Source: Pseudomonadota bacterium
GTDB taxonomy: Bacteria; Pseudomonadota; Gammaproteobacteria; Pseudomonadales; Moraxellaceae
Length of the DNA stretch: 64,000 nucleotides
Assembly: GCA_023393635.1 (NCBI GenBank)
Contig: JAEWKT010000032.1
Span: 241,658-305,657, forward strand
Direction: 5' to 3'
Below are positions 27,622-35,730 of this stretch, piece by piece; positions within the stretch are counted from its first letter, which is position 1; each line of letters starts with the position of its first letter. A program made the position numbers and the translations under genes. The notes under the pieces were generated by a model that was not told the origin of the DNA, made no database searches, and saw nothing but the letters and a program-made list of their open reading frames with translations.

Positions 27622-28449
27622 ATGAATAATTTTCTTAAAATGATAGGTAACATGCACCAGTCAAAAGCGAGCACTGGCATCCATAGTAAATTTTGTGTTT
27701 TAACGATGGCCATAAGTTTAGCTGCATTGAGTAGCGCAACTATAGTAAATGCTGCCAGTAGTGCAGAGCCAGTGGTAGTGACAGGTACAGTGGCGGATGA
27801 GCAAACCAAGCAACAAATCCTTGCCAAGCTTCGAGGTTTATATGGGGAGCAAGTGGTTGATCAAATCAAAGTGGCCAATGTAAAAACACCACCAGAATGG
27901 CGTCAAACCGTGCTTGATAGCATTCAACCCGATTTAAAAAATGTGAGTAAAGGCCGACTGGATATTAATGGAACCAATATCAGCCTAACTGGCAAAGTAG
28001 ACAATCAAAATATTAAAGCTGCCCTCACTCAGCAACTATCACAGGGCAAGCCCGCTATTTATAAGATACAGCCTCAAATTGAGATCAATGCCTCCGAGCA
28101 AAAAGTGATTGATCAGGCCTTAGGCAACCGTATTGTTGAGTTTGAATCGGGAAGTGCTATTTTAACCGCCACTGGCCAGCAAATTCTGGATGAAATGGCA
28201 TTAGCATTAAACAAAGTAGGCAATAAGTCGGTGCGAATTATTGGTCATACTGATAGCCAAGGCAATGCGACGACTAATTTGGGTTTATCACTGCAACGAG
28301 CCAATGCGGTACGTGAATATTTAGTCACGAAAGGGGTAAATAAGTCTTTGCTTAGCACCAATGGCCTTGGGTCTACAAAACCAGTTGCGGATAATAGTAC
28401 CGAAGACGGACGACGTCGGAATCGTCGTATTGAGTTTGAAGTACTTTAA
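27622..28449 (+). CDS. OmpA-like peptidoglycan-binding protein of the T6SS locus (TagN-type)
   Basis: A 275-residue secreted protein: a signal sequence with a long N-region (cleavage after about residue 44, VNA), a BON-like middle part (about 50-165), and an OmpA C-terminal domain (about 175-275). The OmpA part shows FESGSAILTATG, IIGHTDSQGN, RANAVREYL and GRRRNRRIEF, including the Asp and Arg that bind diaminopimelate. It would anchor the apparatus to peptidoglycan. It is last in the rightward T6SS run, 69 bp after tagF. Confidence 0.85.
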   Translation: MNNFLKMIGNMHQSKASTGIHSKFCVLTMAISLAALSSATIVNAASSAEPVVVTGTVADEQTKQQILAKLRGLYGEQVVDQIKVANVKTPPEWRQTVLDSIQPDLKNVSKGRLDINGTNISLTGKVDNQNIKAALTQQLSQGKPAIYKIQPQIEINASEQKVIDQALGNRIVEFESGSAILTATGQQILDEMALALNKVGNKSVRIIGHTDSQGNATTNLGLSLQRANAVREYLVTKGVNKSLLSTNGLGSTKPVADNSTEDGRRRNRRIEFEVL

Positions 28450-28479
28450 TAACGACGACAACTAAGCCACTGTTGGAAG

Positions 28480-28797
28480 TCAATAAGAGTGACGGTCTTT
28501 GGTGTCCTTGTTGTCGGCAAGCAACTCATTAAGCTGGTCAAATACATCCTGATCAGATAAATGACTAAGCTGACTAGGCGTTGGTTCAGTTGCTTTTTTA
28601 GTGCTTTTCTTGCTCGGTTCAATTGGTTCTATGGCGGCATTTTCAATAGCAAAAGGAATGGAGCGAGTGACCACCACTTGACGGAAAAATAAGCGAATGG
28701 CTTGCGCAGGACTGATACCAAGCTGTTTAAAAACCGCAAACGCTTGTTTCTTTTCCTGAATGTCTAGTCGAACCTGATATACTTCCGTGCGGCGCAT
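28480..28797 (-). CDS. RelB/DinJ-family antitoxin-like protein, no toxin partner seen
   Basis: A 105-residue protein. Residues 1-55 match the ribbon-helix-helix RelB/DinJ type: VRLDIQEKKQAFAVFKQLGI, SPAQAIRLFFRQVV and SIPF. The C-terminal half is Lys/Pro-rich, then acidic (LSDQDVFDQLNELLAD), like a toxin-binding tail. Two adjacent ATGs are possible; the second (28797) has AGGA at better spacing. Neither flank (28450-28479 or 28798-28921) has room for a RelE/YafQ-type toxin. It could be an orphan antitoxin or a regulator acting on a toxin elsewhere. Confidence 0.65.
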   Translation of the reverse strand: MRRTEVYQVRLDIQEKKQAFAVFKQLGISPAQAIRLFFRQVVVTRSIPFAIENAAIEPIEPSKKSTKKATEPTPSQLSHLSDQDVFDQLNELLADNKDTKDRHSY

Positions 28798-28921
28798 CAT
28801 ATTTCCTCATTTGTTGTTATGTGGACAACTAAATTTACAATAGCAATAATATAAAGCGGACACATTAAATCACAAGTATCATTGCATTGTCATTACAAAA
28901 TCCAGGTTAAATTTCTTTAAA

Positions 28922-29848
28922 TTAAAGCGTTAGGTTGCGAGCAGATTCATAACACACTGGCAACTTGCTGATAGGATCTATAAATTCAATTGTCTTTGCT
29001 AAAAGTTGCAATGGCATTGAAAAGTCATTGTCATTTTTGAAGTAAACCTGGGGATAAAAGCTATCATTTAAAATAGGGATTTGCAGCGCAGCCATATGCA
29101 CTCTAAGTTGATGCTGCTTGCCACTAATTGGTTTGAGATGATAAAGCGCCAATTCTTGTTCTACTTTTAATAGCTCAATATGCGTAAAACTATTTGCTTG
29201 CCCAGCGATTTCCCGCATCACAAAAAATGGATCACCTTTTACCATATGACTTTGATAATTTAAGGGGAAACTTAAATCTGGGCGATATTTAGCAATGGCG
29301 TGATAGGTTTTATGCACCTGATGATGTTGAAATAATTGATGATAGAGCGCACGTGTGCTTGGCTGTAATGAAAATAAAATAACGCCTGCCGTTTCACGAT
29401 CGAGCCGATGAATAGGACTAATATCTGGATTATTTAACTGTTGTTTAAGCCGAACCAATAAAGTTTCTTTAACATAGCGTCCAGTGGGCGATACGGGCAG
29501 AAAGTGTGGTTTATCAACCACTAATAAATGTTCATTTTGAAATAAAATTTGTTCTTTGAAGGGAATAGGCGTTTCTTGTTCTAACTCACGATAATAATAT
29601 ACTTTACTGTGCGGCTGATACGCGGTTTGAGGGTGAATAGGCTGGCCGCGCTCATCAAATATTTTATGCTGTTCAATGCGCTGCTGCCACACCTCTTTAG
29701 GTATTTGTGGGAACTTTTGCAGCAAAAAATCAAATATGGTTTGCCAATGATTGACTGTACCAATGGGTGTATTGGCGGGCAAATAGACTACACTTGGGCT
29801 AACGCCATCTTGCATGATAGGCTTGCCAGCAAATAAAGTATGCGTCAT
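28922..29848 (-). CDS. RluA-family pseudouridine synthase
   Basis: A 308-residue protein with the RluA signature IHRLDRETAGV, the catalytic Asp being near residue 150, plus LLVVDKPHFLPVSPTG and GKQHQLRVHMAAL. It isomerises uridine to pseudouridine in rRNA or tRNA; the exact target cannot be read from the sequence. About 100 residues precede the catalytic core, which suits RluA-like proteins with an S4-like N-terminal region. It is 24 bp downstream of the SMR exporter gene, same strand. Confidence 0.85.
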   Translation of the reverse strand: MTHTLFAGKPIMQDGVSPSVVYLPANTPIGTVNHWQTIFDFLLQKFPQIPKEVWQQRIEQHKIFDERGQPIHPQTAYQPHSKVYYYRELEQETPIPFKEQILFQNEHLLVVDKPHFLPVSPTGRYVKETLLVRLKQQLNNPDISPIHRLDRETAGVILFSLQPSTRALYHQLFQHHQVHKTYHAIAKYRPDLSFPLNYQSHMVKGDPFFVMREIAGQANSFTHIELLKVEQELALYHLKPISGKQHQLRVHMAALQIPILNDSFYPQVYFKNDNDFSMPLQLLAKTIEFIDPISKLPVCYESARNLTL

Positions 29849-29872
29849 ATAATGATACTGAGAAAAATAATA

Positions 29873-30196
29873 CTAAGACGGTGTGCTTATTTTTAAGCCA
29901 ATAATTCCTGCCAAGATTAATAAGATAAAGCCAAAGCGTATCAAGGTTTTTGGCTCGTTAAATAAAATCATGCCAAAAATTGCCGACCCTAAAATACCAA
30001 TACCTACCCATACCGCATAACTGGTACCCAACGGCAGCGTCTTTTGGGCGATAGCAAGGCCATAGACTGAAATACCCATACCCGCTAAGCAAAATACAGT
30101 AGGCCATAAACGGGTAAAGCCTTCAGTATATTTAAGCGTGACTGCCCACTGTATTTCAAATAGGCCAGCAACAAACAGCCAAATCCACGCATTCAT
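29873..30196 (-). CDS. gdx: Small multidrug resistance exporter, SugE/Gdx (guanidinium) type
   Basis: A 107-residue four-helix protein of the SMR family. Glu14 is the conserved proton/substrate site. The subtype signatures IQWAVTLKYTEGFTRLWP, LPLGTSYAVWVGIG and IIGLKIS are those of SugE/Gdx guanidinium exporters rather than EmrE. It is an inner-membrane antiporter, working as a dual-topology dimer. I looked for a guanidine riboswitch upstream and saw none. Confidence 0.85.
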   Translation of the reverse strand: MNAWIWLFVAGLFEIQWAVTLKYTEGFTRLWPTVFCLAGMGISVYGLAIAQKTLPLGTSYAVWVGIGILGSAIFGMILFNEPKTLIRFGFILLILAGIIGLKISTPS

Positions 30197-30322
30197 TGGT
30201 TATTAAGCTCACAGATTAGTTATATCAGGTTAGACATGTCTATTTACGTGATTAAGGCCTCAAAATTAAGCACTCAATGGTATGATATAAGCGCTTAAAT
30301 TTGGGTGAAGGTATTATATAAA

Positions 30323-30808
30323 ATGGCGCAGTCAGTGTCGATTCAATTGCCAAGTGAGGCAGCCACACAGCAACTGGCTAGCATTTTGGCAAAGTATATC
30401 AGATCAGGCGTAATTTATTTGATAGGTGATCTGGGGGCGGGTAAAACCACCTTAACCCGTAGCTGGTTACAACGTTTAGGGCATCAGGGCAATGTTAAAA
30501 GCCCCACTTATACTTTGGTTGAGCCCTATCAAATTAACGATCAACCTGTTTATCACTTTGATCTATATCGACTACAAGACCCGTTTGAGCTTGAACTTAT
30601 TGGCATTCGTGACTATTTACAACAAGAAAATGCCTTGTTGCTAATTGAGTGGCCGCAAAAAGGTGAACCAATTGTGCCTTCTGCCGATTATACCCTTGAG
30701 CTTACCACCAACCAAGATGGCATCACCCGTCGATTGAAATTAACTAGCTTGCATGGTAATGAAACGTGGAATCAACTTGAGATGAGCTTGCATGAGCAAT
30801 TTGCCTAG
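30323..30808 (+). CDS. tsaE: TsaE, ATPase for tRNA t6A synthesis
   Basis: A 161-residue P-loop protein with Walker A GDLGAGKTTLTR and the family blocks VKSPTYTLVEPY and YHFDLYRL. TsaE works with TsaB, TsaC and TsaD to make threonylcarbamoyladenosine-37 in tRNAs reading ANN codons. I chose ATG 30323 over a GTG at 30305 that has no ribosome site. It overlaps mutL by 17 bp, the common tsaE-mutL arrangement. Confidence 0.93.
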   Translation: MAQSVSIQLPSEAATQQLASILAKYIRSGVIYLIGDLGAGKTTLTRSWLQRLGHQGNVKSPTYTLVEPYQINDQPVYHFDLYRLQDPFELELIGIRDYLQQENALLLIEWPQKGEPIVPSADYTLELTTNQDGITRRLKLTSLHGNETWNQLEMSLHEQFA

Positions 30809-32738
30809 TAGTTTTGCCAGTCGTCGTATTAAGCCGCTCAACGCGGTTTTGGCCAACCAGATTGCTGCGGGTGAGGTGATTGAACGCCCCGCATCGGTGG
30901 TCAAGGAATTACTGGAAAACGCACTTGATGCTGGATCAACTCATATTGAAATATATATTGAGCAAGGCGGCAGTGGCTTAATAGAAATAAAAGATAATGG
31001 TTTTGGTATTCATGTTGAGGACTTGCCCCTTGCTGTGATTCGCCATGCCACCAGCAAAATTTTTGATGCTCAGGAGCTGGCAGCGATTAGTACATTGGGC
31101 TTTCGTGGTGAAGCTTTGGCATCCATTGCTGCTGTCTCACGCTTGGTATTAAGCAGCAGTCAGGATACTCATGGCATTGGTTATGAGGTAGCAATTAACG
31201 GAAGTGCCTATACTGAGCAAGCAGTCCAGGCAGTGGCGCATCAGCGGGGCACCCGAGTACAAATTCGTGATTTGTTTTTTAATGTACCCGCAAGGCGCAA
31301 GTTTTTAAAGTCTATTAGTACTGAATTTGGCCATATAGAAGAAGTGGTACGCCGTGTGGCGTTAAGTCATTTTGATGTGGGTTTTACATTAGTGCATAAC
31401 GGTCAGGTGCGATTAGAGCTGCCTCTTGCTGATAGTGGCGAATTAAGGGCACAGCGTGTAAAACGCATTTTGGGTGCGCGGTTTATTGATACCTCACACT
31501 GGCTAGATAGCTCAAGTCTTCATATGCAATTGTCTGGCTGGCTGGGTCATCCCAGTGAAGCGCGTGGCCAAGCTGATTTGCAATACCTATTTATCAATGG
31601 CCGCATGGTCAAGGACAAAACCATAAGCCATGCGCTGCGAATGGCTTATGAAGGTGTTTTGCATGGTCATCAGCATCCTGCTTATTTATTGTTTTTAGAA
31701 ATTGATCCAGATCACCTGGATGTTAATGTACACCCAACCAAGCATGAAGTCAGGTTTTTAGCGCAGCGCGAAGTGCATGAGTTTGTGCGTCACTCTGCAC
31801 GGCAGGTACTAGCGCAGTTTAAAACAGCACCAGCAGAGTTAAGTACTGCATTGCATCCATCGCAACGTGGCAAGCAGCCGTTAACAACAGATTTACAGTC
31901 AACGTTGCAGCAAACGCCTCTGGCACTACACCAGGTGGCTAATACCTTTGATGAAACAGCTCAATACCAAAACAGTGTGAGTACAAATCAGCATACGCCG
32001 TTAGACAATGAGTCAGGCAGCAGTACAGGTGCTCGCCAGTCTACTTATCATCATAGCGCGCCTTATAATGCGACAGAAGTTCAGTCCGCGATTGCAAGTT
32101 ATTTACAGCCGACCCGTGCCCCTCAGACTGAACCTGTATCTGGTATTGAGGAGTATCCTTTGGGAGTTGCCATTGCGCAGTTGCATGGCATTTATATTTT
32201 GGCACAAAATTCTGACGGCCTGATTATTGTAGATATGCATGCAGCGCATGAGCGTATCTTACTGGAGCAGTTAAAACTGGCATGGGATAACCAGTTTAAC
32301 TGGCAAGTACAGAATTTGCTGGTGCCTCAAACTGTAGAGTTAAGTCCTTTGCAAGCCAGTCGGGTAGAAGAGCTACAAGAAGTGTTAAGTCAGCTTGGGC
32401 TGGAAATAGATCGCTATGGTGAAACCAGTGTGGTAATTCGTGCTGTGCCTGCGCTACTGGCGAGAGCCAATCTTGCTCAGTTATTAATGCAGTTACTGTC
32501 TGACTTACAGGTGGGTAATGAGCTGAATAATATGATGGCAGCCCGAGATAAAATTTTGGCAGGTATGGCGTGTCATGGTGCCGTGCGTGCGCATCGGCAA
32601 TTGAGCCTGGCCGAAATGAACGCGTTGTTACGCCAAATGGAGCAAACTGAATTTGCCAGCCAGTGTAACCATGGGCGGCCAACCTGGCGTGCTTTTCCTT
32701 TAGCTCAGCTAGATAAATTGTTCGCCCGTGGAGAGTGA
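30792..32738 (+). CDS. mutL: MutL, DNA mismatch repair protein with endonuclease-type C-terminus
   Basis: A 648-residue protein. The N-terminal GHKL ATPase shows NQIAAGEVIERPASVVKELL, NALDAGS, DNGFGI and GFRGEALASI. A variable linker spans about 350-445. The C-terminal domain contains DMHAAHERILLE (about residues 481-492), which fits the metal-binding pattern DxHAxxExxxxE, plus ACHGAVRAH and CNHGRPT (about 625). These are marks of nicking-type MutL proteins, which work without MutH, unlike E. coli MutL. It lies in tsaE-mutL-miaA-hfq. Confidence 0.95.
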   Translation: MSNLPSSFASRRIKPLNAVLANQIAAGEVIERPASVVKELLENALDAGSTHIEIYIEQGGSGLIEIKDNGFGIHVEDLPLAVIRHATSKIFDAQELAAISTLGFRGEALASIAAVSRLVLSSSQDTHGIGYEVAINGSAYTEQAVQAVAHQRGTRVQIRDLFFNVPARRKFLKSISTEFGHIEEVVRRVALSHFDVGFTLVHNGQVRLELPLADSGELRAQRVKRILGARFIDTSHWLDSSSLHMQLSGWLGHPSEARGQADLQYLFINGRMVKDKTISHALRMAYEGVLHGHQHPAYLLFLEIDPDHLDVNVHPTKHEVRFLAQREVHEFVRHSARQVLAQFKTAPAELSTALHPSQRGKQPLTTDLQSTLQQTPLALHQVANTFDETAQYQNSVSTNQHTPLDNESGSSTGARQSTYHHSAPYNATEVQSAIASYLQPTRAPQTEPVSGIEEYPLGVAIAQLHGIYILAQNSDGLIIVDMHAAHERILLEQLKLAWDNQFNWQVQNLLVPQTVELSPLQASRVEELQEVLSQLGLEIDRYGETSVVIRAVPALLARANLAQLLMQLLSDLQVGNELNNMMAARDKILAGMACHGAVRAHRQLSLAEMNALLRQMEQTEFASQCNHGRPTWRAFPLAQLDKLFARGE

Positions 32739-32739
32739 T

Positions 32740-33693
32740 GTGAGTGCAGTGGTCAGTGATTTACCAGTTGTTTGCCTGATGGGCCCAACTGCCAGTGGCA
32801 AAACTGGTTTGGCTTGTGAACTTTTTGAAACAGGCAAGTTTGAATTAATCTCGGTGGATTCTGCGCTGATATATAAGGACATGAACATTGGTACAGCCAA
32901 ACCTACACAGGCCGAGCTTGCCCGATATCCTCATCATCTGGTGGATATCATTGACCCTACTGAAGTCTATTCAGCGGCACAATTTGTAGAAGACGTTAGC
33001 CAGCAAATAGATAAAATTCATGCCAGAGGCAAGATCCCATTATTGGTTGGGGGCACCATGCTGTATTTTCGCAGCTTAATTATGGGAATGGCCGACAATT
33101 TACCTGCCGCAGATGCCACTATCCGCGAGCAAATAGAAGCGCATGCCAACATATATGGCTGGGAGTCTGTGCATCAACAATTGCAATGTGTTGATCCCAA
33201 AGCGGCGATTCGTTTTAAGCCGACCGACAGACAGCGTGTATTGCGCGCGCTTGAGGTGTATCACATTACTGGCAGGTCTATTAGCGAGTTACATGATGAA
33301 CAAAAAGCACAGCTAAATCCTGCTTATAATTTTGAACTCTATGCCTTGATGCCAGACCGTGCATTTTTGCATCAGAATATAGAAAAAAGACTTGAGCAAA
33401 TGTGGCGTATCGGTTTTTTAGATGAAGTTATCAGTTTGCGAGAAAAATACCAATTGCATGGCGATTTGCCATCTATGCGTGCGGTAGGTTATCGTCAGGC
33501 ATGGGATTTTTTACAATATGGAGGAAAAACAGCACAAGACTTGCAGGATATGCAGCAAAAAGCTTTATTTGCAACACGACAGTTGGCCAAACGTCAATAT
33601 ACATGGCTACGTTCGTTACGTGAGTTGCACGTTTTTAATATATACAACACAGTGAATGAAGGCATACTAGACTTGCGTATCAGATATAGATGA
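32740..33693 (+). CDS. miaA: MiaA, tRNA dimethylallyltransferase
   Basis: A 317-residue MiaA. The P-loop GPTASGKTGLA is followed by LISVDSALIYKDMNIGTAKP, PHHLVDI, VGGTMLYFRSL and RQLAKRQYTWLR, all typical. It transfers dimethylallyl to A37 of tRNAs reading UNN codons. Start codon GTG 32740 is favoured by GGAGA five bases upstream; a GTG 12 bases earlier overlaps mutL and has no ribosome site. The stop is 84 bp before hfq. Confidence 0.95.
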   Translation: MSAVVSDLPVVCLMGPTASGKTGLACELFETGKFELISVDSALIYKDMNIGTAKPTQAELARYPHHLVDIIDPTEVYSAAQFVEDVSQQIDKIHARGKIPLLVGGTMLYFRSLIMGMADNLPAADATIREQIEAHANIYGWESVHQQLQCVDPKAAIRFKPTDRQRVLRALEVYHITGRSISELHDEQKAQLNPAYNFELYALMPDRAFLHQNIEKRLEQMWRIGFLDEVISLREKYQLHGDLPSMRAVGYRQAWDFLQYGGKTAQDLQDMQQKALFATRQLAKRQYTWLRSLRELHVFNIYNTVNEGILDLRIRYR

Positions 33694-33777
33694 CGCAGAA
33701 TTTGCCGCCTGTCTTTTTATAATTTTTAATTCATACGAAAGGCAGTTTTTGCGCTGGTTATTTTTGGAGTAATAATG

Positions 33778-34314
33778 ATGTCTAAAGGTCAAACATTGCA
33801 GGATCCGTTTTTAAATTCACTGCGAAAAGAACGAATTCCCGTGTCTATTTTTTTGGTTAATGGAATTAAATTACAAGGTCAGATTGAGTCTTTCGATCAA
33901 TACGTTGTATTGCTAAAAAATACAGTAAGCCAAATGGTTTACAAACATGCAATTTCTACAGTAGTTCCTGCCCGTAATCCACGTCCTGCTGGTGCGCCAG
34001 TTGGTGCAGCTGGTGCTCAAGGTGGTTTTGCTGGCCCTCAAGGCAGTGGTTTCCCAGGTCAGGGTGGCGGTTTTGGTGGCCAAACTGGTGGATTTGCTGG
34101 TCAAGGCGGTTTTGGTGGTCAAGGTGGTAACTTTGGCGGCCAAACTGGCGGTTTTGGTGGTCAGGGTGGATTTGGTGGTCAAGGCGGTGGATTTGGTGGT
34201 CAAGGTGGTAACTTTGGCGGTCAGGGCAGTGGCTTTGGCAATCAAGGCGGCTTTGACGGCGAACAAAAGTTTGACGACAACGGTGAAGATGACGGCAACG
34301 GCAACAATCGTTAA
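33778..34314 (+). CDS. hfq: Hfq, RNA chaperone with a long glycine-rich C-terminal tail
   Basis: A 178-residue Hfq. Residues 1-67 form the Sm-like core: GQTLQDPFLNSLRKERIPVS, FLVNGIKLQGQIESFD, and the Sm2 motif YKHAISTVVP. The remaining roughly 110 residues are a repetitive Gly/Gln/Phe tail of GGFGGQGG-type units ending in an acidic segment (FDDNGEDDGNGNN). Such extended tails are characteristic of Moraxellaceae Hfq. Two adjacent ATGs (33775, 33778) are possible; MSKGQ matches the family. It is followed by a strong terminator. Confidence 0.96.
   Translation: MSKGQTLQDPFLNSLRKERIPVSIFLVNGIKLQGQIESFDQYVVLLKNTVSQMVYKHAISTVVPARNPRPAGAPVGAAGAQGGFAGPQGSGFPGQGGGFGGQTGGFAGQGGFGGQGGNFGGQTGGFGGQGGFGGQGGGFGGQGGNFGGQGSGFGNQGGFDGEQKFDDNGEDDGNGNNR
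34060..34260 (+). repeat. Tandem imperfect repeats in the 3' half of hfq
   Basis: This stretch is built of imperfect GGTGGT/GGCGGT-CAAGG units coding Gly-Gly-Phe/Gln. A 29-nt block at 34111-34139 recurs unchanged at 34192-34220, 81 nt apart, so unit gain and loss by slippage or recombination is plausible between strains. Confidence 0.85.
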
Positions 34315-34325
34315 TTTGCCCCATC

Positions 34326-34354
34326 AAAAAAACCAGCTTTATGCTGGTTTTTTT
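34326..34354. terminator. Rho-independent terminator, bidirectional, between hfq and surA
   Basis: ACCAGC / GCTGGT (34332-34337 and 34343-34348) with a 5-nt loop, flanked by A-tract on the left and a run of T on the right. It can end hfq transcripts rightward and surA transcripts leftward, since both genes converge here. Confidence 0.9.
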
Positions 34355-34395
34355 GTGGTCGGGTTTTTGTATTTAGGCTTTAAGGGTTACTGCTT

Positions 34396-35730
34396 TTATT
34401 GTTCAGTCCCATCTTTAATTTCAACATAGGCATCCGCACGTAATTCCCGTAACCAGTTATCCAGTTCTTGATCAAACTGACGTTCAGCAAGCACCTGACG
34501 TGCCATATTACGTTTATGTTGTTCAGTCACATCCTGCTGACGCGTATCTTCAACCTTTAAAATATGCCAGCCAAATTGGGTCTGGAATGGCTGGCTGATT
34601 TGCCCAACTGGAGTTTTCACCATGACCGCGTCAAACTCAGGCACCATCATGCCTGTAGTCACCCATTCCAGGTCGCCACCATTGGCTGCTGAGCCTGGAT
34701 CATTAGAAAAAGTGCTGGCCAGGTTGGCAAAATTTTCCTGATTGGCAGCACGGTTATAAAGCTGCTTAATTTGTTGTTCGGCATCGCTCGGGCTGACAAT
34801 TTCGCTTGGGCGGATAAGAATATGGCGTACTTTATATTGTTTAACAATTTTGCGCTCGCTACCACCACGACGATCAAGCAGTTTGATCACATGAAAGCCA
34901 TCGGCAGCACGAATAGGGCGAGTTACTTCGTCGTTAGCTAATGCACTGACCTTGCTGGCCAGCTCATTGGGCATTTCGCTTAGTGGACGCCAGCCCATGT
35001 CTGCACCTTCAATATGATAAGTGCTGTTTTGGTTGTTTTTAATCACGCCATCAATATTGGTACTGGTTTGCAAGTCTTTGACAACTTTGTTTGCTAAATT
35101 GCCCGCAGCTTTTATTGCATCACTTGAGGCATTTTTAGGCAGCGCAATACGTAAATGAACCACATGAACCTCATTGCCCAGGCTGGCTTTACCTTGGGGT
35201 GAATTTAGATAGTTATCAATATCTTGTTCGCTCACTTTAATGCGTGCAGTAACTTGTTGTTGACGCAAGCGATTAACGCTTAAATCATCATTGACTTGAC
35301 GACGTAGCGCAGCGTAAGTGCCTGGCGCGCGTGCATCAAGCTTTGCCTGAAACTCTTCTAAACTATCCACGCCTTCTTGCTTGGCAATTTCTTTAATAGC
35401 AGCGTTTAAGGTGGCTTCATCAAGGCCTACATTGGCACGTTTAACCCGCTCTAACTGTGCTTGCTTTAAAATCAGCTGACGCAGTACTTCAGAACGCAAT
35501 ATATTTTCTGCTGGTACAGGTTGTTGACGTGCAGCCAGTTGTTGCTTGGTGACCACAATGGCTTGATCAAGATCACTTTCCAAAATCACATTGCTATCTA
35601 CCACAGCAACTACTTTATCCAGTACTTCTGGGGCAGCCTGAACCATGAACGATGACGCCAAGAGCGAAGAAAGCAAAGTCGTTTTGATTATTTGACGCAA
35701 TGAAGTCATAGTAATTAGCGCTCGTTCCAC
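34396..35730 (-). CDS. surA: SurA, periplasmic chaperone and peptidyl-prolyl isomerase
   Basis: A protein of up to 444 residues. A signal sequence ends at VQA before APEVLDKVVAVVD; then comes the SurA N-terminal chaperone domain (SNVILESDLDQA, RQVNDDLSVNRLRQQQV), and two parvulin domains (about 190-290 and 305-405; GGDLEWVTTGMMVPEFD is typical). It escorts outer-membrane proteins such as LptD to the BAM complex. The start is ambiguous: GTG 35730 has AGGTGG seven bases upstream and overlaps lptD by 16 bp, while ATG 35709 gives a more usual signal peptide. It follows lptD, the classic lptD-surA pair. Confidence 0.95.
   Translation of the reverse strand: MERALITMTSLRQIIKTTLLSSLLASSFMVQAAPEVLDKVVAVVDSNVILESDLDQAIVVTKQQLAARQQPVPAENILRSEVLRQLILKQAQLERVKRANVGLDEATLNAAIKEIAKQEGVDSLEEFQAKLDARAPGTYAALRRQVNDDLSVNRLRQQQVTARIKVSEQDIDNYLNSPQGKASLGNEVHVVHLRIALPKNASSDAIKAAGNLANKVVKDLQTSTNIDGVIKNNQNSTYHIEGADMGWRPLSEMPNELASKVSALANDEVTRPIRAADGFHVIKLLDRRGGSERKIVKQYKVRHILIRPSEIVSPSDAEQQIKQLYNRAANQENFANLASTFSNDPGSAANGGDLEWVTTGMMVPEFDAVMVKTPVGQISQPFQTQFGWHILKVEDTRQQDVTEQHKRNMARQVLAERQFDQELDNWLRELRADAYVEIKDGTEQ

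Noticed and set aside
30197..30322. Guanidine riboswitch expected upstream of the SugE/Gdx gene
   Set aside because: No pair of short hairpins with ACGR loops is visible on the minus strand here.
34060..34260. Regular repeats in hfq as a CRISPR-like array
   Set aside because: The repeats are in frame, coding and without unique spacers; no cas genes are present.
33913..34327. Long open frames antisense to hfq
   Set aside because: They arise from the Gly-rich repeat codons read on the other strand and encode low-complexity His/Gln or Thr/Lys strings with no ribosome site or family pattern.
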